38,673 nucleotides of DNA from Oscillospiraceae bacterium (GTDB lineage: Bacteria; Bacillota; Clostridia; Oscillospirales; Oscillospiraceae). The notes beneath the pieces are model-generated. The model was given only the letters and a program-made list of their open reading frames with translations. It searched no databases and was not told where the DNA came from. The DNA lies in the NCBI GenBank assembly GCA_017466215.1, contig JAFTUO010000006.1, positions 1 through 38,673 on the forward strand, in the 5' to 3' direction. Positions 1-6,347 of the stretch are shown here, in pieces; position 1 is the stretch's first letter, and each line of letters begins with the position of its first letter. The position numbers and the translations under genes were made by a program.

Positions 1-266
1 TCGGAAGCCATAGCTGCGGAGTGGGTCATGCCGGAGCAGCCCAGAGTTTCTACCAGAGCTTCCTCAATGATGCCGTCCTTGACGTTCAGAGTCAGCTTGC
101 AGCAGCCCTGCTGAGGTGCACACCAGCCGATGCCGTGGGTAAAACCGCTGACATCCTTGATCTCCTTGACCTGCACCCACTTGCCCTCTTCGGGGATGGG
201 AGCGGGGCCGTGGTAGGCGCCCTTGGCAACGCTGCACATATGTTGTACTTCGCTACTGTAAATCAT
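1..266 (-). CDS. Iron-sulfur cluster assembly scaffold-like (NifU/IscU-type) protein, 3' part outside the window
   Basis: The first 88 codons of a minus-strand gene are visible and the reading frame runs off the window edge. The start ATG (266-264) is preceded by an AAAGGA ribosome site. The protein begins MIYSSEVQHM and carries two cysteine clusters: WCAPQQGCC near residues 49-57 and LGCSGMTHS near 77-85. I associate this pattern with the clostridial proteins usually annotated as Fe-S cluster assembly scaffold proteins (NifU N-terminal-like), which would hold nascent clusters on cysteines in the cytoplasm. That assignment is from memory of the family and not from a domain search. The gene has a clear own promoter and is divergent from the DUF1540 gene. 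Confidence 0.55.
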   Translation of the reverse strand, partial: MIYSSEVQHMCSVAKGAYHGPAPIPEEGKWVQVKEIKDVSGFTHGIGWCAPQQGCCKLTLNVKDGIIEEALVETLGCSGMTHSAAMAS

Positions 267-317
267 TGCAAAATTCCTTTCTTTGAAAGACGTTTCCGTC
301 TTCAGATTTTCGCATAT

Positions 318-346
318 ATTATACATATACATACGAAAAAAGTCAA
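318..346 (-). promoter_or_regulatory. Sigma-A-type promoter of the Fe-S scaffold-like gene
   Basis: Read on the minus strand there is a TTGACT -35 box (346-341) and a TATAAT -10 box (323-318) with a 17-bp spacer. The predicted start lies about 45 bases upstream of the ATG at 266. Confidence 0.75.
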
Positions 347-428
347 TCGCTGCAATAGAAAAACGGCGCATATTTTTGCACCCTCCGGTCATAATAATCC
401 CGAACTCAAATTTAAGGAGGGAACGAAT

Positions 429-593
429 ATGAACACCAACGCCAATAAGTGCATCGAATGCACCGTTAAGTCCTGCGCATACCACTGCGACACCGAGAAC
501 TTCTGCTCCCTGGACCGCATCCTGGTGGGCACTCACGAGGCAAACCCCACGATGGATCAGTGTACTGACTGCAAGTCTTTCCGTAAAAGATGA
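429..593 (+). CDS. DUF1540 family small cysteine-rich protein
   Basis: This 54-residue protein starts at ATG 429, with a strong AAGGAGG site at 414-420. It holds seven cysteines in the DUF1540 arrangement: CIECTVKSCAYHC near residues 8-20, C26 in FCSLDRI, then CTDC at 45-48. Such proteins are short cytoplasmic, probably metal-binding proteins common in Clostridia. The function is unknown. An in-frame extension upstream to position 21 is open, but it overlaps the divergent gene and has no ribosome site, so the short form was chosen. A hairpin terminator follows directly. Confidence 0.85.
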   Translation: MNTNANKCIECTVKSCAYHCDTENFCSLDRILVGTHEANPTMDQCTDCKSFRKR

Positions 594-600
594 TGCACCA

Positions 601-630
601 CGCGGCAGCGAATGCTGCCGCGATTTTTAT
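601..630 (+). terminator. Rho-independent terminator after the DUF1540 gene
   Basis: CGCGGCAGC (601-609) pairs with GCTGCCGCG (614-622) across a 4-base loop and is followed by a T-rich tract. Confidence 0.85.
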
Positions 631-631
631 C

Positions 632-660
632 TTGACGAAGAATGGAAAAACTTATATGAT
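632..660 (+). promoter_or_regulatory. Sigma-A-type promoter of the HtrA gene
   Basis: TTGACG (632-637), a 17-bp spacer and TATGAT (655-660), just after the preceding terminator. It leaves a leader of about 95 bases before the ATG at 761. Confidence 0.6.
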
Positions 661-760
661 ATGGGTAAAAAATGTTAAAAAAAGCTTTGTGGATCGTACA
701 CGGTTTATTCATATCCAACCGGTATGATGGTTACATACAAAGACCAAGGGAGGACACGTT

Positions 761-2077
761 ATGGACGAAATGGAAAATATCCAGGAGCAGCCGGAATTTG
801 AGCCGGTGGCGGAAACGGATGATTTCCAGCCGGAAATGCCCGTTTACGAAGAGTACCCGGAGGTGACCCAGCAGGAGATTCTGCCGGAAGAAAAACCAAA
901 AAAGAAAAAGAGGGGCGCAAAGTTCTTCTTTATGGCCCTTTCCTGCCTGCTTGCGCTGGCTATTGTGGTGGTCGGCAGTGGCGCTGCGGTGATTTTTCTT
1001 CATATGCATTGGGGCGATGAGATCAAGCGCAATGAGCAGATCATCCACCAGATGCAGCAGACCATTGACGAGCTGCGGGAGGAGATCAAGGATAATTCCT
1101 TCACCGGAAACGGCAATTCTGTTTCCGGCACGCCCAACGAAAATGCAGAGGGTCTGACCCCTGGCCAGGTCTATGCCCAGAGCGTGGACAGCATCGTAAC
1201 CGTTTCGGCGACGGTCCGGGGAACGATGGGCCAGCAGGGAACATCCACAGGCTCGGGCTTTGTGATCACGGAGGACGGCTATGTGGTTACGAATTATCAC
1301 GTGGTAGAGGGCGCTACTGCTGTTGCGGTAACATTGCACAGCGGTATGGAGCATACCGCTGAGGTGATCGGCTATGACGATGCTAATGATGTGGCAGTAC
1401 TGAAGATCGAGGCGCAGGGACTGCAGTTCCTGAAAGCCGGCAGCAGCGACGATCTGATCGTCGGCGATCAGGTGGTGGCCATTGGCAATCCCCTGGGCGA
1501 GCTGACCTCCACCATGACGGTGGGCTATGTCAGCGCCAAGGATCGGGTGATCAGTACCGACGGCTCGCTGATCAATATGATCCAGACCGATGCTGCCATC
1601 AATTCCGGTAATTCCGGCGGCCCGCTGCTGAATATGAAGGGCGAGGTCGTGGGCATCACCACAGCCAAGTATTCCGGCACAACCAGCTCCGGTGCCAGCA
1701 TTGAGGGCATCAGCTTTGCAGTCCCGATGGATGATGTTTGGAAGAAGATCACGGATCTGCGGGACTTTGGCTATATCACCGGCGCGGCATTGGGTGTGAT
1801 GGTGCGCGATGTGGATCAGCAGACTGCCGTTTATTACGGCCTGCCGATGGGCGCGTATGTCGCGGAAGTTAATGCCGGCGGTGCCGCTGAAAAAGCCGGT
1901 GTACAGGCAAGGGACATCATCGTCGCCATTGGAGAGAATCAGGTAACCAGCCTGAATGAACTGACCAGAGTGCTGGAGCAGTACAACGGCGGTGAGGCTA
2001 CCACCATTACCGTCTGGCGCGCTGGCCGTGAAGTAACGCTGAAAATCACGCTGGACACCAGAACACCGGATTTCTAA
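761..2077 (+). CDS. HtrA/DegP-family membrane-anchored serine protease with PDZ domain
   Basis: This is an envelope quality-control protease that degrades or holds misfolded secreted proteins. The 438 residues comprise an acidic cytoplasmic N-terminus (1-45), a basic stretch KKKKRG, one membrane helix (about 52-77), a short helical linker, a trypsin-like domain and a C-terminal PDZ domain (about 340-435). The catalytic triad is complete: H180 in TNYHVVEG, D210 in DDANDVAVL and S285 in GNSGGPL. The ATG at 761 has an AGGGAGG site 8 bases upstream. The gene stands alone between a promoter and a strong terminator, so it is probably monocistronic. The next gene encodes a Spo0A-like regulator. In spore formers Spo0A often follows the PDZ protease SpoIVB, but the intact N-terminal anchor, linker and triad fit HtrA better than SpoIVB. 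Confidence 0.93.
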   Translation: MDEMENIQEQPEFEPVAETDDFQPEMPVYEEYPEVTQQEILPEEKPKKKKRGAKFFFMALSCLLALAIVVVGSGAAVIFLHMHWGDEIKRNEQIIHQMQQTIDELREEIKDNSFTGNGNSVSGTPNENAEGLTPGQVYAQSVDSIVTVSATVRGTMGQQGTSTGSGFVITEDGYVVTNYHVVEGATAVAVTLHSGMEHTAEVIGYDDANDVAVLKIEAQGLQFLKAGSSDDLIVGDQVVAIGNPLGELTSTMTVGYVSAKDRVISTDGSLINMIQTDAAINSGNSGGPLLNMKGEVVGITTAKYSGTTSSGASIEGISFAVPMDDVWKKITDLRDFGYITGAALGVMVRDVDQQTAVYYGLPMGAYVAEVNAGGAAEKAGVQARDIIVAIGENQVTSLNELTRVLEQYNGGEATTITVWRAGREVTLKITLDTRTPDF

Positions 2078-2085
2078 ACATTTTT

Positions 2086-2115
2086 GAGCCTGCCCCGGGG
2101 CAGGCTCATTGTTTT
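2086..2115 (+). terminator. Rho-independent terminator after the HtrA gene
   Basis: GAGCCTGCC (2086-2094) pairs with GGCAGGCTC (2099-2107) around CCGG and is followed by ATTGTTTT. The T-tract runs into the first Spo0A box. Confidence 0.85.
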
Positions 2116-2131
2116 GTCGAGAATTGTCGAA
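2114..2131 (+). promoter_or_regulatory. Tandem Spo0A boxes upstream of the spo0A-like gene
   Basis: TTGTCGAG (2114-2121, 7 of 8 matches) and TTGTCGAA (2124-2131, exact match to the known 0A box) lie on the same strand exactly 10 bp apart, one helical turn. They sit 20 bp upstream of a -35 box. This is the geometry expected for cooperative binding of a phosphorylated Spo0A dimer acting as activator. Confidence 0.7.
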
Positions 2132-2151
2132 AAAACGAAGACACCATTTCG

Positions 2152-2180
2152 TTGCAAAAGCTTGTGGAATATGGTAGTAT
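2152..2180 (+). promoter_or_regulatory. Promoter of the spo0A-like gene
   Basis: TTGCAA (2152-2157), a 17-bp spacer and TAGTAT (2175-2180). The leader to ATG 2216 is about 30 bases. Confidence 0.6.
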
Positions 2181-2215
2181 GGAGAAAATCCAATACGGAA
2201 AAGTGGAGAGACGAA

Positions 2216-2941
2216 ATGGAGAAAAAGAGATTGCTGATCGTGGACAGCAACCCGGAGCTGTGCTTCGCCTTGCGTTCGGTGCTGCAGGATGAATTCTGCA
2301 TTCAGGTGGCACACGGCGGAAAAGAAGCGTTGGCGCTGCTGGACAGCTTTAAGCCGGAGGTGCTGGTGCTGGATGTGATTCTTTCGGGACTGGACGGCAT
2401 CCGCCTGCTGGAGTATGCCGCAGAGCGGGGCCATAAGCTCAAAACCCTGGTTACGACTGCAGTGGACAGCGACTATGTTTTCAACAAGCTGGCGCAGCTG
2501 GAGGTCAGCTACATTCTGCTGAAGCCCTGCAATCTGCGGATCACGGCGGAGCGGGTGCGGGAGATCGCAGATGAATGCAATGCTCTGCCGGCACAAAGCG
2601 GCGAACAGAAGCTGTCGGCGATTCTGATGGAGCTGGGCTGGAATCCCAAGCATAACGGCTACCACTATCTTTGCACGGCGGTTACGAATTTTGTCGGGAA
2701 CAACACCCAGTCTTTGACGAAGGAATTGTATGCTGCGGTGGGCGCAGTTTACGGTGTGAGCTGGCAGCAGGTAGAGCGCTCGATCCGCTCCGCTTTGGAA
2801 TCGGCGTGGAAAAGCCGGGATGAAAAGCTCTGGCAGCACTGGTTTCCCGGAGCAAGCGCGCTGAAAAGACCTACCAGCGGCGAAGTGATCTGCCGTCTGG
2901 CAGAGCTCTTGATTATGGATCCAACAAGAAAAATTGGGTAA
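2216..2941 (+). CDS. spo0A: Spo0A-family response regulator
   Basis: This 241-residue protein has a receiver domain (about 4-122) followed by a Spo0A-type DNA-binding domain (about 130-232). The C-terminal domain is recognisable by GYHYLCTAV, then TKELYAAV, and QQVERSIRSALESAW, which parallels the Spo0A recognition helix region. In the receiver the phospho-acceptor D53 (LVLDVILSG), T80/T81 and K103 (LLKP) are present. The usual acidic pair before Asn is D10-S11-N12 instead of DDN, so one metal-pocket acid is missing. The ATG at 2216 was chosen because it follows the promoter and a GGAGAG site; upstream in-frame codons lie before the promoter. The tandem Spo0A boxes argue for autoregulation. 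It could be the master sporulation regulator itself or a paralogue; it does not follow spoIVB as spo0A often does. Confidence 0.8.
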   Translation: MEKKRLLIVDSNPELCFALRSVLQDEFCIQVAHGGKEALALLDSFKPEVLVLDVILSGLDGIRLLEYAAERGHKLKTLVTTAVDSDYVFNKLAQLEVSYILLKPCNLRITAERVREIADECNALPAQSGEQKLSAILMELGWNPKHNGYHYLCTAVTNFVGNNTQSLTKELYAAVGAVYGVSWQQVERSIRSALESAWKSRDEKLWQHWFPGASALKRPTSGEVICRLAELLIMDPTRKIG

Positions 2942-3000
2942 TATTCTTGCATTTTGAGAATAAAATGTTCAGAAAGGGCAAGCAAAAGTGTGAAAGCCAC

Positions 3001-3029
3001 TTGCATTTTTCTGCACAATGTCATATAAT
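3001..3029 (+). promoter_or_regulatory. Promoter of the LCP-family gene
   Basis: TTGCAT (3001-3006), a 17-bp spacer and TATAAT (3024-3029), about 90 bases upstream of the ATG at 3122. Confidence 0.65.
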
Positions 3030-3121
3030 TGTGTGCGCAAAGCAAAAACCACCGGTTATTTCCGGCGTTGCGAGATGAAAAGACAAAGAACTTTGGTTCC
3101 TTGCAATTGGAGGAAATAGGA

Positions 3122-4165
3122 ATGAATGACAATAAAAAGACCGCGAAAAGTGTTCGTTGGCAAAAAATAGGACTTAGCATTTTGTGCGTATTTCTGGCAC
3201 TGGTCCTGCTTGTAATGATCTTTGCCACGGCATTTTTGGAATATGCGGAAAACCGTTACCTGGACAAGATCAATCGTGTCGATATCAACAACGAAGAAAC
3301 GAATCCCTCGATCCCGACAGATCCGACCGATCCCGACTTTACCGGACCGGTTAAAGATCCTACGGATGTGGAGCACAATACAGTACCGCCGGATCAGATC
3401 ACGGATTCCAACAGCGATGGCCTTATCAACATCCTGCTGGTTGGTCAGGATCGCCGTCCCGGCCAGGGCCGTCAGCGCTCTGACTCGATGATCCTTTGCT
3501 CCTTCAACGTGGAAAAAGGAACGATCTCCATGACCTCCTTCCTGCGCGATACCTATGTTTATATCCCCGGCTGGGGCTCTGAGAAGCTGAATGCGGCCTA
3601 TGCACACGGTGGTTTCAAACTGCTGTATGAAACTCTGGCGGTGAACTTCGGTGTCAGCGTGGATGCCGGCGTGGAAGTGGATTTCTCCGGCTTTAAGCAG
3701 ATCATCGACCTGCTGGGCGGTGTCGACATCAGCCTGACCCAGAAGGAAGTAGACCACCTGAACAAGTGGTATAAGTTTAATCTGAGCGTAGGTCCCAATC
3801 ATCTGAACGGTGAGCAGGCGCTGGCCTATTCCCGTATCCGCAAGATTGATATGGATGCTATGCGCGCCCAGCGCCAGAGAACGGTGCTGCTGGCGCTGAT
3901 CGACAAGTACAAGAGTAAGAGCATATCGGAGATGCTGGATATTCTGGATGACGTTCTGCCGATGGTAACAACGACGATGTCCAATCAGGAGATCATCAAT
4001 TACGCGGTGGACCTGTTCCCGATGCTCAGCAACACCGAGATCAAGACGCAGCAGATCCCGGCAGCCGGCACATATACGGAAATGACAGTCGGCAGCGTAA
4101 CCGCTACCAAGGTGGCGGATATGGAAGTAAACCGCCAGATCCTGAAAGATCTGCTGGGCAATTAA
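3122..4165 (+). CDS. LytR-CpsA-Psr (LCP) family cell-wall glycopolymer ligase
   Basis: LCP enzymes transfer undecaprenyl-linked glycopolymers such as teichoic acids or capsule to peptidoglycan outside the cell. The 347 residues hold a short cytoplasmic N-terminus, a membrane helix (about 17-42), a Pro/Thr/Asp-rich linker with IPTDPTDPD, and the LCP domain. Conserved family features are seen: LLVGQDRRPG, SDSMILCSFN, SFLRDTYVYIPG, the Arg/Asp motif ALAYSRIRKIDMD, and downstream QRQRTVLLAL. These basic residues bind the pyrophosphate of the lipid donor. ATG 3122 is preceded by GGAGG at 8 bases; the longer in-frame start at 3029 lies on the -10 box and is rejected. The gene is a single unit with its own promoter and terminator. 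Confidence 0.93.
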   Translation: MNDNKKTAKSVRWQKIGLSILCVFLALVLLVMIFATAFLEYAENRYLDKINRVDINNEETNPSIPTDPTDPDFTGPVKDPTDVEHNTVPPDQITDSNSDGLINILLVGQDRRPGQGRQRSDSMILCSFNVEKGTISMTSFLRDTYVYIPGWGSEKLNAAYAHGGFKLLYETLAVNFGVSVDAGVEVDFSGFKQIIDLLGGVDISLTQKEVDHLNKWYKFNLSVGPNHLNGEQALAYSRIRKIDMDAMRAQRQRTVLLALIDKYKSKSISEMLDILDDVLPMVTTTMSNQEIINYAVDLFPMLSNTEIKTQQIPAAGTYTEMTVGSVTATKVADMEVNRQILKDLLGN

Positions 4166-4182
4166 GACAATTGAAGACTATA

Positions 4183-4218
4183 AAGAAGTCGGTATTCTGT
4201 ACCGACTTCTTTTGTTTT
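4183..4218 (+). terminator. Rho-independent terminator after the LCP gene
   Basis: AAGAAGTCGGTA (4183-4194) pairs perfectly with TACCGACTTCTT (4200-4211), followed by TTGTTTT. Confidence 0.88.
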
Positions 4219-4297
4219 GCAAAGCGGGAATTTACAACGATTTTTCTAAGAAAAAAGGAAAAAATATTCAAAAGACAGCAGTATCAACAAATTTTCC

Positions 4298-4321
4298 GTA
4301 AATTTTACTGGTAAATTTTAC
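4298..4321 (+). promoter_or_regulatory. Tandem palindromic operator candidate GTAAATTTTAC x2
   Basis: Two exact copies of GTAAATTTTAC (4298-4308 and 4311-4321) are separated by TG. Each copy is itself a dyad (GTAAA/TTTAC), and the junction forms another, TTTAC-TG-GTAAA. The pair ends 10 bp before the -35 box of the BlaI-like gene. The TAC...GTA symmetry recalls the TACAnnTGTA operators of BlaI/MecI/CopY repressors, so autoregulation is likely. This is inference from position and symmetry. Confidence 0.55.
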
Positions 4322-4331
4322 AATTCAAGAA

Positions 4332-4360
4332 TTGACAAAAAAAGACAAAATTCGTATACT
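4332..4360 (+). promoter_or_regulatory. Promoter of the BlaI-like regulator gene
   Basis: A consensus TTGACA (4332-4337), a 17-bp spacer and TATACT (4355-4360). Confidence 0.8.
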
Positions 4361-4382
4361 AGTCTGCGTTGTAAGGGGTGAG

Positions 4383-4763
4383 ATGCACGTGGAACTGACA
4401 AAAAGTGAAATGGAAATTATGGACGTTCTCTGGTGCGACGGCGGTGCGCTGTCCAGAGCGGATTTTTTGGCGCGCTCTGAGCAGAAAAGCTGGAAAGACA
4501 GCTCTGTGCATATTCTTCTGAACGGACTTTTGAGCAAGGGTATGATCTGCGAGGCCGGCTTCGTGCGGCACAACAAGACCTACGGCAGAACATTTTTGCC
4601 CACTATGACCCGGGAGGAGTACTTTGCCGCCACCATCTTCAGCCATCGCTACAAGCCGGATATGCTGGGCCTTATGAAGGCGCTGCTGGACCGGCCGGAG
4701 GTTACGGCCGAGACCCTGCAGGCGCTGGAAGCACAGATCAAAGCGAAAAAAGAAACACGGTAA
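4383..4763 (+). CDS. BlaI/MecI/CopY-family winged-helix repressor
   Basis: This 126-residue cytoplasmic DNA-binding protein has the BlaI/MecI pattern: LTKSEMEIMDVLW near the N-terminus (first helix), a winged-helix domain with WKDSSVHILLNGLLSKG (recognition helix region, about 40-57), and a C-terminal dimerisation helix with LDRPEVTAETLQALEAQIK. ATG 4383 follows an AAGGGG site; GTG 4389 is a possible alternative two codons later. No blaR/mecR sensor-protease gene lies next to it, so the signal that would inactivate it is not evident. It is flanked by envelope genes (LCP ligase before, foldase after), each separately promoted. The tandem dyads in front of its promoter are the probable operator. 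Confidence 0.85.
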   Translation: MHVELTKSEMEIMDVLWCDGGALSRADFLARSEQKSWKDSSVHILLNGLLSKGMICEAGFVRHNKTYGRTFLPTMTREEYFAATIFSHRYKPDMLGLMKALLDRPEVTAETLQALEAQIKAKKETR

Positions 4764-4770
4764 CATATTG

Positions 4771-4810
4771 CGCAGCTTTTTGCCGAACGGGCAGGAAGCT
4801 GCGTTTTTAT
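4771..4810 (+). terminator. Rho-independent terminator after the BlaI-like gene
   Basis: CGCAGCTT (4771-4778) pairs with AAGCTGCG (4796-4803), with an inner TGCC/GGCA stem, followed by TTTTTAT. Confidence 0.8.
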
Positions 4811-4841
4811 TTGCAAAGATGTAAACAATTTGGGTTTTGTA

Positions 4842-4870
4842 TTGCATTTTTTTGCCCAAGATGGTACACT
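4842..4870 (+). promoter_or_regulatory. Promoter of the foldase gene
   Basis: TTGCAT (4842-4847), a 17-bp spacer and TACACT (4865-4870). Confidence 0.55.
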
Positions 4871-4910
4871 TTGATATATCAAAAGCCCGAAATGGGAGGA
4901 AGAGGTTACT

Positions 4911-6218
4911 ATGCAGTGCAAATATTGTGGCGCTGAGCTGGAAGAGGGCAACAACGTCTGCCCGAATTGCGGAGAAATCAACGAGGAAAAGGATTTCAGC
5001 AAAAAGCTGAAGGTGATGAAGATCCTGACATTCTGCCTTGCCGGCCTGATTTTGGTGGGCGCGCTGCTGACAGGCATCAACTATGGTATGACCGGTCGGC
5101 TTCTGCCCGGTAAAAATGATGTATTTTACAAAGCATCTTACAGCGTGTCTGTTGAAAAGCTGAACACCACCGCCGGCAACAAGGCGTTCCAGAAAAACCG
5201 GGACACCGTGATTGCTTCGCTGGGGGAATACACGCTTACCAACCGGATGCTGCAGGTATACTACTGGGATCTGGTAACCAGCAGCGAGTATGCCGATATG
5301 GACAGCAAGACACCGCTGGATCAGCAGTATCAAGACCCCGACAGCCAAAAGACCTGGCAGCAGTTTTACATTGAAAAGGTCATAGAGTCCTGGGAGCAGG
5401 ATGCCCTGGTGCTGCAGATGGCCAAGGAAAAAGGCTTTGAAATGCCGGAAGTGTATGCCTCCCAGTTTGAAACGCTTAAGGAGGATATGACCGAGGCGGC
5501 GACCTCCAATGGCTACACCTCGCTGGAGGCATTTGTGGAAAGTATGCTGGGCCGCGGCACGACCTTTGAAACCTATTATGATTATCTGTGGAATTACTTC
5601 CTGGGCCGCTCCTACTGGGCGGAATATGTCAAAACCGTGGAAGTGGATATGACGGACATTGAAGAATATTACGAGGCGCATCAGTCTGAACTGGTGCTGA
5701 ACGAGTATTTCCAGGTGACCAAGGACAGCGGCAATCTGGTGGATGTGCGCCACATTCTGATCAAGCCGGAAGCGGATATCAAGGATGAAGACGGCAAGGC
5801 CACAGGCTCTTCCGAGGATGCGTGGAATGCCTGCCACGATAAGGCTCAGGCAATTCTGGACGAGTGGCTTACCGGCGAAAAGACGGAGGATTCCTTTGCC
5901 AAGCTGGCTACGGAGAAAACAGAAGATGGCGGCTCCAAAACCACCGGCGGTCTGTACAGCGATGTGTGGCCCGGTATGATGGTGGAAGCGTTCAACGACT
6001 GGTGCTTTGACGAAAGCCGCGAGTCCGGTGATTACGGTATGGTAAAGACCCCCTACGGCTACCACATTATGTACTTCGTGGACGCCGAGGAGGGCTGGAT
6101 CCGTATGTGCACATCCGGCGCAAAGTCTGATAAGGCTCTGGAAATTCTGGACGAGCTGGCGGCGAACACCGACGTGGATGTCAACTATAAGAAGATCGCT
6201 ATTGCTGAGCTTGACTAA
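4911..6218 (+). CDS. Membrane-anchored parvulin-type peptidyl-prolyl isomerase (PrsA-like) with N-terminal zinc ribbon
   Basis: This 435-residue protein probably helps fold proteins after secretion. It begins with a zinc ribbon, CKYC (C3, C6) and CPNC (C17, C20), then a membrane helix (about 36-58), a long helical SurA/PrsA-like region, and a parvulin domain from about residue 275. Parvulin features are VDVRHILI, then SFAKLATEKTEDGGS with the TGGLYSDVWPGMM segment, and GMVKTPYGYHIMYFV. There is no lipobox. The protein is anchored by a helix, which leaves the zinc ribbon in the cytoplasm and the isomerase outside, unlike the lipoprotein PrsA of Bacillus. The ATG follows GGAGG. The gene has its own promoter and terminator. 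Confidence 0.87.
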   Translation: MQCKYCGAELEEGNNVCPNCGEINEEKDFSKKLKVMKILTFCLAGLILVGALLTGINYGMTGRLLPGKNDVFYKASYSVSVEKLNTTAGNKAFQKNRDTVIASLGEYTLTNRMLQVYYWDLVTSSEYADMDSKTPLDQQYQDPDSQKTWQQFYIEKVIESWEQDALVLQMAKEKGFEMPEVYASQFETLKEDMTEAATSNGYTSLEAFVESMLGRGTTFETYYDYLWNYFLGRSYWAEYVKTVEVDMTDIEEYYEAHQSELVLNEYFQVTKDSGNLVDVRHILIKPEADIKDEDGKATGSSEDAWNACHDKAQAILDEWLTGEKTEDSFAKLATEKTEDGGSKTTGGLYSDVWPGMMVEAFNDWCFDESRESGDYGMVKTPYGYHIMYFVDAEEGWIRMCTSGAKSDKALEILDELAANTDVDVNYKKIAIAELD

Positions 6219-6226
6219 TTGCAACC

Positions 6227-6260
6227 GATCCCCGAAACTCTGGTTTCGGGGATCTTTTTT
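6227..6260 (+). terminator. Rho-independent terminator after the foldase gene
   Basis: GATCCCCGAAAC (6227-6238) pairs with GTTTCGGGGATC (6243-6254), followed by six T. Confidence 0.92.
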
Positions 6261-6272
6261 CGGGAATAAACC

Positions 6273-6301
6273 TTTACTTTCTACCGGCCGCGTGGTAAAA
6301 T
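6273..6301 (+). promoter_or_regulatory. Promoter of the amidase gene
   Basis: TTTACT (6273-6278), a 17-bp spacer and TAAAAT (6296-6301), 46 bases before the ATG. Confidence 0.55.
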
Positions 6302-6347
6302 GGGGCACATAGAAACGAAAACAATCCCCCCGATTTGAGGTGCAGAT

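Noticed and set aside
761-2077. HtrA gene as spoIVB, because a Spo0A-like gene follows
   Set aside because: The protein has the complete HtrA order (anchor, protease with H180/D210/S285, then C-terminal PDZ), whereas SpoIVB has the PDZ before the protease.
731-2839. Very long open frame on the minus strand across htrA and the spo0A-like gene
   Set aside because: It is antisense to two well-recognised genes, has His/Gln/Arg-rich sequence typical of reverse-strand shadows, and no ribosome site.
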